From Gnetum montanum (Eukaryota; Streptophyta; Gnetopsida; Gnetales; Gnetaceae): a stretch of DNA of 64,000 nt. Shown one piece after another: positions 46,956-59,380 of this stretch (positions are counted from its first letter, which is position 1; each line of letters opens with the position of its first letter). The stretch is from positions 69,081 through 133,080 of the forward strand of contig MNCI01000970.1 in the NCBI GenBank assembly GCA_015680685.1, in the 5' to 3' direction. The notes beneath the pieces are model-generated. The model saw only the letters and a program-made list of their open reading frames with translations. It did not search any database and was not told the origin of the DNA. The position numbers and the translations under genes are program-made.

Positions 46956-48399
46956 AGTGAAGATTACAAAAGATTACACAAGTGGGTCCTCCCCAAAGTA
47001 GGTTCCAACCTAGAATGCCCTTGTGTAACCACACTTAAAGTGTTCATGGGCACTTGAAGGGTTAAATATAATCCGCACTAATTACACAAAACACACACAT
47101 GTAAATATCACCAGAATGAGGTAAGAATTCTATGTTACACATGACACGAGCTACAATTACACGAACAGTGAGATGAAACGAACTATAGAAGGGATTGTAG
47201 AGATTGGGACCTGAGGTAATTGACCTAGGGTACAGTGAATCCTGTGTGTAAAGCATGATTAATGTGTCATCAACCCATCATTCCAAGATCAGGACCAAGT
47301 CCATTCCTCTAATTAGTGACATCACATTACTTCATCCCATGATGAACAACTATGAGAGTACCATAACAACAAGGCATATGATCACTTGGCATTTTATTCA
47401 AGGGAGGAGTGATTTTTGTTTTGTGGCACTTCCTTCTTTTCTTTTTATTATTATTTTTTTTTTGTTTTTTCTCTTTCTTTCTTTTTTCTCTTTATTGAAT
47501 CCAGAGAAGCCGCCAGCCTTCAGGCATGGGTGCATGTCTTTCCAATGGGACCCCCTAGCACAACATTGGGTTTTTGAGTGCCCTTTTGATTACTCTTACT
47601 CCCATTTTTCATTAGATCTACAAGGATCTTAGTATGACCACGTTGCATGATAACTCCCATAGACGTCACCAAAGAGAATCCGCAAGTCCCCTTGATGTCA
47701 CACCCTAATCATTCCCTCTTGGTCCATCCTTCTTCATTTTGAGTACAATGAACATAAAATTAATTTTAAGTCTTAAGAAGGTCAAGGATATCACTGTACC
47801 CTCAAACAGAACCTCTTATTTTTAGAATGGATGAGTGGGTGTAATGGGCTCACTATCCACATAATTGATCATTCAAGACTTGATAACATAGAACACACCT
47901 CAACCAACGATCCACATGAGTGCTTTATTCATAGATGAGATTACTTACAAAAACGTAAAATGATAAAAGGATAAAAAGAGAAAATGATAAAACAAGAAAT
48001 TGAAAAATGAAAAACTAAAAAATAAAAAGTTGTAAAATTAAAGAAAATGAAAAAAAATTATTAATCCTGCTTGTTTTTAGAATGGGGGATATCCCTCATA
48101 ACTAAACGTTTGAGGGTGGCAAGGATTAATAAATGGAAAATGAGGATCCTTGCATGTTGAAAATATTTAGACTGGGTTATATTTACCCCATTGGGGTCCA
48201 CACACTTGATTATAGTAAGCATAGTGGGGCACTTTATAAGATGTGGTTCCCGGATAACGAGTTAACCCACTATGATGTTTGTGACCATTAGACGGTATGT
48301 AAGGATTGGGGTGTTGCCTTTCATGGCTAGGTTCATTGGGTCATATGGTTGTTGTAGTGTGAGTTAGTGGCCCTGATGAAGTAACATGAGGCATTGGGT

Positions 48400-50060
48400 T
48401 CAAAGGTAAGGGTGCACCGCAGGGTTGGACTTGTGTAGAAATGGATGATGCAGTGGTCTCGGAATTGTGTTGTTCCTTCCTAGGATCATTTCTAAAGAAA
48501 GGATGCCTTCGATGTTGTTGAGGTCTCTCACTGCTATTGACAATAGGAGTGCAAGTAGCATTCGTGGGTTGTTGCTATGGTGCAGGCACCTTAGGACTAG
48601 TTGGTGGTGATGTAGAAGGAGGAAAGGATGAGAATGTTGAAAATTAGGAGAAGTGTCAGGTGCACAAGGTGGTGGTTCTGTTGAAGACATGGGCTGATAG
48701 TATTGAGGAGAATGGTACTGTGGTGAGATAGGGTATGTTGGCCCAGTTGGAGAAACAGGGTATTGGACTAGGTAAGCATTTGGGTTTGGATGATATGAAG
48801 GGTGTCTCCAGTCTAAGGGTGGCTTCCCCCACGATTGGGATTGTTGCTACTGTGATCGAACACAGTATCTTTGTACAAATTCTGGATGTAACGTGTTTTC
48901 CCAATGCTCATATAGATGTAACAGGATTCGGCACTAGCCCTTGGGATGAACATACAAGCATATGTTGCATTCATACATGTGATTGGTAGTTGAGCTCTTA
49001 TTTTCCTTATCCCTTCTTTTCGATTGTCTATTACTACTTTTTCCTACTTCTTGGGTTGTCAAACCCTACCTCCAATAATATAGATAAATTCTCCACACTT
49101 TTGATACGTCCATTCCAACATCTTATTGATCTTTGCCTCGACTTCTTCTAGTGATTGTTGTGTTGGCAAAGATGATTTTTCCACCTTGATATTGGTTGAT
49201 TTCTCCTTTTTGTGATTATGGACCTTTGTTAAGTTGAGATTTTGGTCTCGTTGATGTTTTTCAACACTCTTCCATCTAGCTAATTCTCCTTCTTCTTTTG
49301 CTACCCACTTAATAAGCTCTTGGATTTGATCGGTTCGTAGTTCGTATAGTTGACCTTGGGCATACATCTCTAGGGTTTCTCTTGTTGCATCACGAAGCCC
49401 ATCAACGATATGATACATTAGCCTTTCCTTAGAAAACCCATGGCTTGGATAGTTGTTTAACAGTGCATAATATCTTTCTAAGGCCATGTCCAAGGGTTCA
49501 TGTTGTGCTTTTTTCCATCCTTGGATTTGTTTCCTCAAGGCTAACACTCTTGCGTAGGTTTGATATCTTTCGTTAAAGAGTTCTACCATTTTTGACCAAC
49601 ATTGTATTGAATTTGGTTTTAACGATCTATACCATACTTTCACTTGGCCAACGAGTGTCATAGGGAAGAGCTTGAGTTTTTGTCATCCATTATCAATGTT
49701 GTTCCATGTATAGGCATCATAGAAGGCTTGCAAATGTTGATGTGGATCTAAGTCATAGCCTTTTGAAAATTTAGGAAAATTATTTAAATCGAGCCTAGGT
49801 AGACAACTCTCTTTACAATGCCTATGTGAGATTCGAACAGCCTCTTGTATTTGTGTTAGGCTTGTAGTGGCCAATGGGGGTTCATCGTCATCTAGTGAGT
49901 TATGCTTTCATGCGTTGGGATGACGTTGCTTTCGTTTATGTTTATAAGAAACCCCCACCTCAGGTTGTATACTCCAATCTTCATTTTCATTTAATTCATT
50001 GGTTCTCCAATGAACTTCCTCACTAGGTGTGGCATTATTATAGTCTTGTAGGAGAGCCAT
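48400..50060 (-). pseudogene. gag: Gag of the pol-less element
   Basis: ATG at 50060 (MALLQDYNNATPSEE). The Gag core follows at 49874-49059: LDLNNFPKFSKGYDLDPHQH, LVGQVKVWYRSLKPNSIQCW and LALRKQIQGWKKAQHEPLD, then EGLRDATRETLEMYAQGQLY-like text. A Pro-rich C-terminus (QYPVSPTGPTYPISPQYHS) runs to about 48400. A TGA near 49915 and other changes break the frame. It is the only standard retrotransposon gene left in this element. Confidence 0.82.
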
Positions 50061-50170
50061 GGTTGTGAAGTTGTGTGTGAATTTTTACAATTATTTCTTT
50101 CTAAAAGATATATCATTAATTTCTATACAGCGACCTTGTATGATATAACTAATCTAGATAACTAGCATCA

Positions 50171-50188
50171 TCCCCGACAATGGTGCCA
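50171..50188 (-). other. Primer-binding site (aspartate tRNA type)
   Basis: TGGCACCATTGTCGGGGA on the minus strand, one base inside the LTR end. It is near the TGGCGCCGTTGCCGGGGA complement of plant tRNA-Asp used by Athila elements. Confidence 0.85.
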
Positions 50189-50189
50189 A

Positions 50190-50985
50190 TGATGAGTGGC
50201 GAGGTACCCCTACAGTCAACCCTACGAATACGAGCGTTACACATGCGATATGGTCGAACTCCGCAGATGGACTAGTTGTGGCATCTAGATAGTTAGCCTT
50301 AGGTCACAGTTCGCTGTCTTTCAACCTAGACTAGTATTAACTTTATCACATATGGTTTAATCCAAAGTGAGGTGTATGATGTGTTCTAACCTACTGCTAC
50401 TCCTGAAGGCAAGGGAAGGTAATATTATCTAAGCTAAGAGAGAAGGGTGAGAGAGAATCCAACTAGCCTAAGTTTGATGAGCATTCGTTCCTTGATTATC
50501 CATACATATCTTGGACTTCATGCATGACTACCACAAGGATTACTAAGCGTAGATCCTAGGTACGCTACTGGGTTACCAAGTAGTCACACTCAAATGCTCG
50601 TAATCAAGTTGTACTCATACCGTGTTTAACCAGAGTTTAAGGGTGAGAAGATATTAACTAGGAAAGCAGTAAATAACAATTAATTAAATGATTAAGCTAA
50701 GTGAATGCTACAATGATGAAGTAATCTCGATCTTTATTGCTGATCATGTGCGTGTCCAAGTAAGTCACACTCGAATAAAGGATGTCGTACAATTACAATC
50801 ACCACACTACAGGCATACACTGGGAGGAAAAGGGTTGAGAGAAAGAACTTAAAACACTTAAACTAAAATGAACTAACTTTCTAAAATTATGTCTAACTGA
50901 TCTGTCTACCTCTTATTTATAGATGAAGAGACAAGCTGCAATATTGCATACGCAATATCGCGGTCGTCCAAAATGTGACTCATCA
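50190..50985 (-). repeat. 5' LTR of the pol-less element
   Basis: 796 bp, aligned with 42492-43348 over its length. Near 50938-50966 only one copy of the palindrome block remains (GCATACGCAATATCGCGG). Confidence 0.92.
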
Positions 50986-52290
50986 ATGATGTAGTTCAAC
51001 TATGCACCCATAATGCTTTTGCTCGCATAATGGATGTATTAAGAACGTTTCTAATTATCCAACTATGTGAGCATAGCTCAGAAGGCATAATTTGATGCAT
51101 CCATCATGATGTGGAAAGGTCTAGACTAGTTAGGTACTTGTAGAATTAGAATTTCCACAAGCTTTTTCTTGAGATGTTGGAATGCATGCTCGTATTCCTT
51201 GGTCCAGAAAAATGGAGCATCCTTCTTTATCAGCTTCACCAATGGTTTAGTGATCTTAGAGAAATTCTGAATGAATCACTTGTAGTAGCTAATGTATCCA
51301 AGGAATGACCTCATATCTTTGACTGTTTCTAGCTATCTGGTAATTCCTAGAATAACCCTTATTTTTTCAAGTTGCATCTCAATCTCTTTTTCAGAAATTC
51401 TATACCCCAAAAAAATGCCTTCCTAGACCATAAAATGGCTTTTTTTCCTGTTGAACCTAAGGTTTGTCTCCACACACCTTTTCAACACTTACTCAAGATA
51501 GTTTAGGGCTTGCTCAGATGTAGCCCCATAGGTGGAAAAGTCATCCATGAAGACTTCCATCCCACTACCAATCTACTATCAAAAGATGCTCAAGACAAGG
51601 GGTTGGCATGTGGCAGGGGCATTGCATAGGCCAAACAACATCTTTCTATAGGCAAAATTCCCCCAAGGACTTGTGAATGTTGGTTTGGCTTGATCCTCTA
51701 GTGCGATTTGAATTTGGTTATAGCCACTATAACCATCTAGAAGGCTATAGTTGAAATGCCTAGAAATGGTGTCCAACACCTGGTTTACAAATGGCAATGG
51801 AAAGTGATCTTTGTAAGTTTCCATGTTCAACAACCTGAAATTGATATAGATCCTTCATTTACCATCCTTCTTTGGCAGTATTACAAGTTGGCTAATCCAC
51901 TCACTATCTGAAATGGGATAGGTGAACCCACCTTAAGGAGTTGTTCTATCTCCTCTTTCATGCTCTGCTTTAGTTTGGGATTCAACCATCATTGTGGCTA
52001 CCTCCTTGGCTTGATGGAAAGATCTGTGTAGATACGGTGCAAGCATATCCTAGGATCAATTCTTGTGAGTTTAGGATATGACCAAGCAAAGGTTGTTGGC
52101 CATTTGTTGATCACCTCCAATAGCTTATTTTTCTATAGAGGAACAAGGTTGGCATTTATGATTACCAGCTTTCCATTATATAGAAAGATATATTCCATTT
52201 CAACTATTAAAGGTTTTAGCTCAAGGGGCTCCTACTTAAAGCTTTTAGAGATCTCCAACTCTCCCCAATTAATTTTATCATATTCATCAT
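50986..52290 (-). pseudogene. pol: RT of the old Athila element
   Basis: The frame at 51833-51579 reads MLNMETYKDHFPLPFVNQVL, LLDGYSGYNQIQIALEDQAK and FGLCNAPATCQ, typical Athila RT. Right of it, to 52290, follow the RT N-terminal region and the PR-RT linker; left of it, to 50986, the palm, thumb and start of RNase H (LNY at the break). Several stops. Joined with 62202-62900 by removal of the 52291-62201 element. Confidence 0.82.
52286..52290. repeat. Target-site duplication ATCAT (left)
   Basis: ATCAT is repeated exactly at 62202-62206. Confidence 0.9.
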
Positions 52291-53110
52291 TGATTAACAC
52301 GTTTTTAATGTTAGCTGCGATGTCACATACACAACATTAAGGTATATACTCCAAGTCTATAAATACTACACTTGGGCTCTAGTTTTCACATAGTTTTGAA
52401 GTTAGTTTTCAATCAAATTAGTGAAACTCTTACCATTTATTTTCCTCAGAGTTAGAATATTTTTTGAGTACTTGTAGAAGGAGTCTAAGTGTGTACGGTT
52501 CTTTATTCAAGCACTGATGTACCTAAGCGTAGTAGTGTGATGGGAATAAAATGAACTTCGTTGAAAATCCTTGCAACACTAAGAATAGATTCATATTTTA
52601 TTTAATGCCTTTTACTTTCTTACTCTATACTTTAATACATTTGAATTAAGAAATTTATTTCTAGTTATTAATGAACACAAGCATGACAACTTTGAGCATT
52701 CATATAGTACTTGGTAACCCAACAACACTTAACGTTTAGTAGCCCAGAAGCACTATATGTGTTTAGGATGTGTTTAGGATGTGTTTAGGAAAGTGGGATA
52801 GTTACTTGTGTTAGGCTAGATAGGCAATAACACATTAGATTTTAACTTACTCTACTCTTCATTCTTGTTATAGGTGATCAAATCTATAAAACATAAAATG
52901 ATAAAAAATCATATACCTCATCTACACTTAAACCATACCCTTGAGCCTCACAAGTGTAGTTGGGCAGACAACGAATGTTAACAATGCCCATTTCACTTCC
53001 TAGAGAAACTAGTATATGGGAGAATTATAGGTCCATAGAGTTCAACCAGATCATGTGTAATTCCTTAGTGATTTGTATGGTTGGGTGTAGGGGTACCTCA
53101 CCACTCATCA
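52291..53110 (+). repeat. 5' LTR of plus-strand Athila element
   Basis: 820 bp, TGATTAACAC...ACTCATCA. A TATA word (CTATAAATAC, 52357-52366) lies only about 70 bases from the start. A deletion near 52320 relative to the 3' LTR is visible. Confidence 0.9.
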
Positions 53111-53111
53111 T

Positions 53112-53129
53112 TGGCACCATTGCCGAGGA
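53112..53129 (+). other. Primer-binding site (aspartate tRNA type)
   Basis: TGGCACCATTGCCGAGGA, one base after the LTR. It differs from the tRNA-Asp complement TGGCGCCGTTGCCGGGGA by three transitions. Confidence 0.9.
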
Positions 53130-53274
53130 CCTTTTTGTTGTTTTATGTGCTATATCTAGGACCTAGTGAAAAGTATTTAAATCATTGAAAAAAACCTTAG
53201 AGTCATATCTTTTATTACAATTACTACAACAAATACTCAAAAGCACATAATGATTTTTATTTTGCTAACCAAAA

Positions 53275-55664
53275 ATGTCTTCTTCTCATAGGAGCGATTC
53301 ACCATCCAACACTAATAAAGCTTATTAGCTAGTGCCTCAACAATACTAAATTATATATAATTATCTTGATGATTATGTAATAAACTTCACCTTCATATTA
53401 CACCAGGATGAATAGCTGCAATGACATGACATGGAAGGCAACATTGTGTTGCTGCCCGATTGAGCTATTCCTGCAATGCTCTACCAAATGCTTACATGAT
53501 GTGGTCGTTAAGACCACAATGGAGAGTATATTGTGGAAGATACGAATGCCAAGGATTATCATCCACTAAAGCACAACGTCTGTGGGATTGGCAGCTAGAA
53601 TAATGCTATGAATTTTCAAAGGGAAAAGGACTTAACAATTCTCTATTCTTATTGTACGAACAAGCTAGTGGAGAATCCTTCTCTAGGGGTTTTCCATTTA
53701 ATGAAGCTCCTCTCTTTGACTTCAATGATGGAGATCAAAATCGGAACTTGCACCCCACAATTCACAATCTTGGTTCTAGTAACAAGGGATCCAATGACAA
53801 AGATGGATCTAGAGGTGCAAGTCAAGATAGGGATGTACACAAAAAATAAGATCAAGACCGTGGTCATGATCACCAAAGAGGTGGTAGTAGGCATCATGAT
53901 GGTGCTAGTTCTCCTTCATCATTTCCTTCATCATCATCTTCTTCTTCTAGATCTAACCATTACTACAAAAGGCAAGATCATGACCAAGGTGATCGAAATG
54001 AACAAAAGGACCAACAGGACCAAAATGACCAAAGGGACCATCGAGAAAGGTAAGATAAAGAACATAGACATTCAAGAGAGGCACATCACCATGAGCAAAG
54101 GGGTAGTAGAGGGCAACGTAGGCATCATGATCAAGGCCTCAATGAGCCTTTACTTGCTATCTAAAGTATGCTTAATATCAGAGAGGCAGTGAGACTTCCA
54201 ATAAGGCATGTGAAGGATAGCTGGATCAAAAGGTTAGACATGAACAATATTCCTTGATTTGAAGCAGGATACAACTCTAATCTATAAAATAATCTTTAAG
54301 CTATTCAAGATGCATGTACCTTGCAAAACATAGAGAACAAGTGGCAAAAACTGTAGTTGTTTCCCAGGACACTTATCAAAGAAGCAAAAAACTAGTTTGA
54401 TAGAGAACTAGATTCTAACATGCTAGTTCTCTATCAGATGATGGAGTACCATGCTAGAATTGTTCAATGATAAATATTAAACATACTCCAAGGTGTCCAA
54501 CTTAAGGAAGCAAATTCAAAGATGGAAACAAGGAAGGAATGAACCCTTGGATGCTATCATTGGCCAATACTATGCCTTAATGCACAAATGTCAAAGCCAT
54601 GGTTATTCTCAATTGGATCAACTTTGCCACATAGTAGATGGGCTTCAGTTAGAAACAAGAAAAACCCTTGGTGTCTATGCCTAGGGGCAACTATCAAAAC
54701 TAAGTACCTATCAGATTCAAAAATTAATAGAGCAAGTCACCAAAGAGGAGTGCAAACTAAGAAAAAGAGAAATTGCAAAGGAGTATAATCATGATCCTTC
54801 CATTTGCAAGATGAAGGTTCAATTCTACAACAGTGAGGATGAGTTTGTATTTGAAGAGGGGATGAATAAGAAAACCTTGCCACTTCAAAAATTCTAATCT
54901 AAACTTATAGCCAAGGTTAATTAGTTATGGGACTCAATGGATAATAGATTCCAAGCCATTCTCAAAATTGCTGAGGAGTCCAAAGAACAAGGTAGTGATT
55001 GTGAGCATAGGAGGTGCAAGGAAGCTGACCATGCATATCACAAAGGTAAGGGCAAAGTTACTGCAATTAAATAAGTTATGAATAGTGAATCAGATGATGA
55101 TCATGGGAGTGACATCTATTAGTATGAACATCCTAAGGGATGTTGACCCATTGTGTTGCATCTATAGGAGTCTAGGATGTATGTCTTACATCCATCCAAA
55201 AGGTTATCTTATCCTCAAGGTAATCTTAGGTAGTTCTACCAACAACAACCATATTATCCAAGTGGAGCTCCATCACAACTATATGAATAGTCTCAGTAGT
55301 GGCAACAACTGCAATCATGGGTGTTGGCACCACCAAGGCAACAATATCCTTATTGGTAGCCTGATCCATATGGTTACTATGTTCAGCAGCCCATGTCTCC
55401 ACATGACTCCTTCAGTCATGTCTCTAATTTTCAACCTCACTACCACCCTTTAGATTATTATCAAACTCATTTTCCACATGAAAGAAGGGATACCACCTCT
55501 TACCCTTATCCTCCTCCTATCCTTGCACATACTCTTCCATCCACACAGCTACCACCTACTCCACCTATGCAAGGTGAACTATTAGCTCAACTACAACAAT
55601 GCAATGCTATGAGGGTTGTTAATCTACAACCAAATCATCAATTAGAGGGGTTGAATGCCTGATC
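53275..55664 (+). pseudogene. gag: Gag of plus-strand Athila element
   Basis: ATG at 53275 (MSSSHRSDSPSNTNKAY). After a frameshift near 53640 the correct frame continues with a hydrophilic Asp/Gln/Arg/His-rich region (DGDQNRNLHPTIHN, later DQDRGHDHQRGGSRHHDG). The Gag core lies at 54490-54900 (LRKQIQRWKQGRNEPLDAII, CQSHGYSQLDQLCHIVDGLQ). A Pro/Tyr-rich tail (YPYPPPILAHTLPST) ends QLEGLNA at 55662. Stops are common. Confidence 0.8.
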
Positions 55665-55799
55665 AAAGAAAAGACCTTTCTTTTAACCCCGTAGTCCACC
55701 TAAGCCCTCACATATACCCACGATTGACCACCCTGCTCCTACATCTTTCTTTGTACCCAATACCTTCAAGTCCCTTTCAAACCAAAATCTGCCTAGAAT

Positions 55800-56310
55800 C
55801 CATACTGTAATGCTCACTCATACTGTGTTTGATTAGATCTAAGTAGGCAATATTCCTAGGAAATTAGCTAATCCTAGAAGTCCTCTAATTTATTTTTAGA
55901 TTGCTAGGAATGAACCATGCAAGGCTCTTCTTGATTCAAGTTGTAGTGTTAATTGAATTTCTAATGAGATGTACACTACCTGGAACCTACCTCCTCTTAA
56001 GAAGAGCAACATTTGATTAGAATTGGTAGACTAGTCCATCACTGTTCCATTGGAACTAGTAGAATACATTATAACTATTGTTTGTGGGTGGTCCTATCCT
56101 ATTGATTTCCTAGTAATCAAAGTAGAAAACTACAAAGGGGACTTCCTAATCATCATGGGAAGGGCATGGCTAAGCACTATTGATGCCAAAATGGGTATAA
56201 GAGATCTTTCCCTAGAGATATCTAAAGAAAACACATTTGGAAAGATCAAGAAGAAAAGAATTCCATGCATCGTGTACAGCAATTCTGAGTGCAATTATGT
56301 ATAGAAACTC
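55800..56310 (+). pseudogene. Protease of plus-strand Athila element
   Basis: CKALLDSSCSVN corresponds to the active site (LLDxG normally; here D-S-S, so Gly is lost). YPIDFLVIKVENYKGDFLII and GRAWLSTIDAKMGI give the usual Athila PR end. The matching minus-strand copy is at 62427-62900. Confidence 0.75.
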
Positions 56311-56399
56311 TAGGCTATAAAGTAAGCATCTATCTCTACATGCAAGTAGTGTGCACCAGAAGTAGAAATTCAAAGGTGTCTATACTCTTGAATGATGTC

Positions 56400-57960
56400 A
56401 TAGGCAAGGATGAACTAGAGTAAGTTCACCACCAACTCTTGAATGATACAAATGATGATACCTACTAGGGAGAATTGGAAATTCCTAAAAAGTTTAAACA
56501 AGAGCCCTTCAAACTAAAAATGCTACTGGCCAAAATGGAATATGTGTTTTTGAAAAATCAGAAGCTAGTTATAATCAATGAAAATATTACTTTAGAGTAG
56601 AAAAAAATGTTGTTGAAGGTAGTTGAGAAATGGTCTATAGCTTTTGCTTGGTTATATCCTAAACTCATAGAGATTGATCCTAGGATATGCCAACATTACA
56701 TCTACACCAACTCAACCATGAAGCCAAAATGACAACCATAGAGGTGGTTGAACCCCAAATTGAAACAACTTGTTAAGGAGGAAATCGAGCAACTCCTCAA
56801 GGCGAGGTTTATTTATCCCATTGCGAATAGTAAGCGGGTTAGCCGACTTGTAATCGTGCCAAAGTAGGATGGCAAGTGGCAAGTTTGCATGGATTTTTGA
56901 CTACTAAATATGGTAACATTCAAAGATCATTTTCCATTGTCATTTGTTGATTAGGTGCTAGACATAATATCTTGGCATTGCTACTACAACTTTCTAGATG
57001 GTTATAGTGGATATAAACAAATTCAAATTGCACCAAAAGACTAAGAAAAGGCAACATCCATAAGTCCTTAGGGGACTTTTTCATATCACAAGATGCCACT
57101 TGGTCTATGCAATGCTCTTGCCACATTTTAGCACATGGTCCTAAGCATTTTTCAACAATAGATTGGTAGTGGTGTGGAAGTCTTCATGGATGACTTCTCC
57201 ACTTATGGAGCTACATTTGAGCAAGCCCTGGACTGCCTTGATCAAGTGCTGAAATGATGTGTTAAAACTAACTTGTGGCTCAATTGGTAGAAAATTCACT
57301 TAATGGTCCAAGAGGACATTATATTGGGGCACAAAATATCACAAGTAGGAATTGAGATAGACCCTGAGAAAATAAGGGTCATCTAAGGAATAACCCACCA
57401 ACCAAAAATAGTTAAAGATGTTCAATCATTCCTTGGACATACTGGCTACTATCGGTAATTCATAGAGAATTTCTCTAAGATTGAAAAATCATTGGTAGAG
57501 TTAACAAAGAAAGATGCTCCCTTTTTCTAGACCACAAAATGTAAAAAATCATTCCAATAGCTAAAATAAAAACTTATAGAAAATCCAATCCTATAAGCAC
57601 TTGACTAGTTCAGGCCATTTCATATCATGACAAATGCATCAAATAATGTCTTGGGAGTAGTGTTGACATAGTTAGATGACCAGAAACATCCATATTACAT
57701 CCATTGCACTAGTCGAAGCATTGTGGATGCACAATTGAACTACACCACCATAGAAAAAAAGTTGATGGCAGTGGTGTTTGCTCTAGAGAAATTTAGGCAT
57801 TATGTGCTTGAATACAAGGTGTTTGTGCACATAGACCACAGTGCCATCCACTTCCTGATGAACAAGCCAATGGTGAGCCCCCGTGTCATACAATCATTGG
57901 TGATCTTGCAAGAATTCGATCTTACAATGGTAGAATGTGGTTGCTAATCACTTGTCTCAA
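56400..57960 (+). pseudogene. pol: RT and RNase H of plus-strand Athila element
   Basis: RT: EEIEQLLKARFIYPIANSK, DGKWQVCMDF, LDGYSGYKQIQIAPKD, PLGLCNALATF and VEVFMDDFSTYGATFEQALD (the FMDD catalytic box is kept). RNase H: NASNNVLGVVLT, YYIHCTSRSI, LNYTTIEKKLMAVVFALEKF and HIDHSAIHFLMNK. TAG/TAA codons interrupt it, many at Gln or Trp positions. Confidence 0.88.
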
Positions 57961-57999
57961 TTATGATGGGATGACAGAGAGGAAGAAAGCCCATTATCT

Positions 58000-59380
58000 G
58001 ATATGTTTCCTGATGAACTCCTCCTTGTTGGGGCTATAACTATACAAATTCCCAATGAGCCTAAATGGTATAATGACATTCTCACCTATCTTCTTACTCA
58101 AGAGATGCCATAAGGGTTGGACCACTAGAAGAAACAATAGTTTCTTCACCAGGTAAAACACTTCATGGAGATCAATAGACACCTCTACAAGGTGTGTGCC
58201 AATGGCCTAGTTTGTTGGTGTGTTCTTGATGTTGATCAATTGTGCATTCTCCCAAATGCTCATGAGGGTCCTTGTGAAGGATACTATGCTAGGAGATGCA
58301 CAACCATTAAAATACTGATGGCGGGATATTACTGGCCAACACTCCTTAGGGATGCCCACCATCATGTCTACTCTTGTGAATGATGCTAACAAGAATGATA
58401 GCTCAAATGAAGAAATCTCAACAATGGATTCAACCACTAGAACCTTTCAACATCTAGGGCATTGACTTCATGGGTTCCATCATGCCCATGTCAAATGAAA
58501 AGGCATACATCATAGTCACTGTTGACTATTGTACAAAATGGGCAAAAGCAACAACTGTCATCGATTGTACATCTTCTACTATTGCTTGATTTGTACAACA
58601 AAATGTTGTAAACAGGTTTGGTGTGCCATGTGCATTAATTTCTGACAATGGAACTTACCTTACAAACACTACTTTCCAGAAGCTCATGCAATGCTTGGGG
58701 GTTGAACACAAAATCACAACATGTTACCACCCCCAAGCTAATGGTCAAGTTGAGGTTACCAATAGGGAAATTACAAGGATACTAATAAAAACCGTTAGCA
58801 AGTATAGCAATGACTAGAGCACAAAACTCAACGATGCCCTTTGGGCCTATCACTCAACATGGAAATTTCCTATAGGCTAATCTCCCTATGAAATTGTGTA
58901 TAGAAAATTACCAATACTCCCTATTTAATCTGAGCTCTATACACTTTCAACTACTTGTGATCTTAACCTTGACTTAAGTCTAGCCCAAAAAAAAAAAGAC
59001 TAATGAATCTCAACCTGCAAGATGAAAATTGATTAGTAGCCTTATCATCTAATGAGTTACATAAGGCCTACAATAAAAAGCGTCATGACCTAAGAATTAG
59101 AAATGTCAAATTTCAACTGGGAGATAAGGTTCTCTACTGGAACCACACATACACACCTCAACAAACTAAGTTTTAAATGTTGTGGAAGGACCTTACATTA
59201 TTTACAAGACATTTCTTTCTAGGTTCATGATGATTTACAAGCCTGAGAGCCCAAACAAGAAACAACTGGTCAACATCCAACAAATTAAACCTTTCCATGA
59301 GCATACGCCAACTAACACAACAAGCACCTCATCAAATGGACAACCATGCTCCATATTTCAAATCTCCTCCTTTTAACTTA
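58000..59380 (+). pseudogene. pol: Integrase of plus-strand Athila element
   Basis: Zinc-binding region with NAHEGPCEGYYARRCTTIKI and AGYYWPTLLRDAHHHVYSCE. Core: GIDFMGS near 58461, CALISDNGTYLTNTTFQKL (second Asp present) and YHPQANGQVEVTNREI (Glu). C-terminal: FQLGDKVLYWN, then VNIQQIKPFHEHTPTN near 59270-59320. Ends about 59375. Frame changes near 58430-58620. Confidence 0.85.

Larger units (their letters stand above)
45871..48399 (-). other. Non-coding block where pol is missing
   Basis: No protease, RT or integrase motif on either strand. 46500-48090 matches the 3' non-coding region of full Athila copies (AGCCTTCAGGCATGGG near 47515, GGGCTCACTATCCACA near 47845). 46339-46349 is a run of G. 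46379-46443 is a GATATC cluster. 46590-46955 holds a direct duplication. Confidence 0.7.
42492..50985 (-). mobile_element. pol-less Athila-derived LTR element (non-autonomous)
   Basis: LTRs (42492-43348 and 50190-50985) share TGATGAGT...ACTCATCA ends; flanks GTGAT (42487-42491) and ATGAT (50986-50990) are a target duplication with one change. Minus-strand order: PBS, gag (50060-48400), non-coding block 48090-46500 that corresponds to the region after integrase in full Athila copies, third ORF (45870-43514), polypurine tract. PR, RT, RNase H and integrase are absent. It must have used enzymes of a relative. It lies in the RNase H of the old Athila element. Confidence 0.88.

Noticed and set aside
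48656-48904. 82-aa minus ORF near the gag tail
   Set aside because: The neighbouring frame gives the Pro/Tyr-rich Gag C-terminus also seen in the plus-strand copy.
53608-54192. 194-aa ORF in the plus-strand Athila gag region
   Set aside because: Downstream of about 53640 it is out of frame; the hydrophilic DQDR-rich frame starting near 53652 leads to the Gag core.
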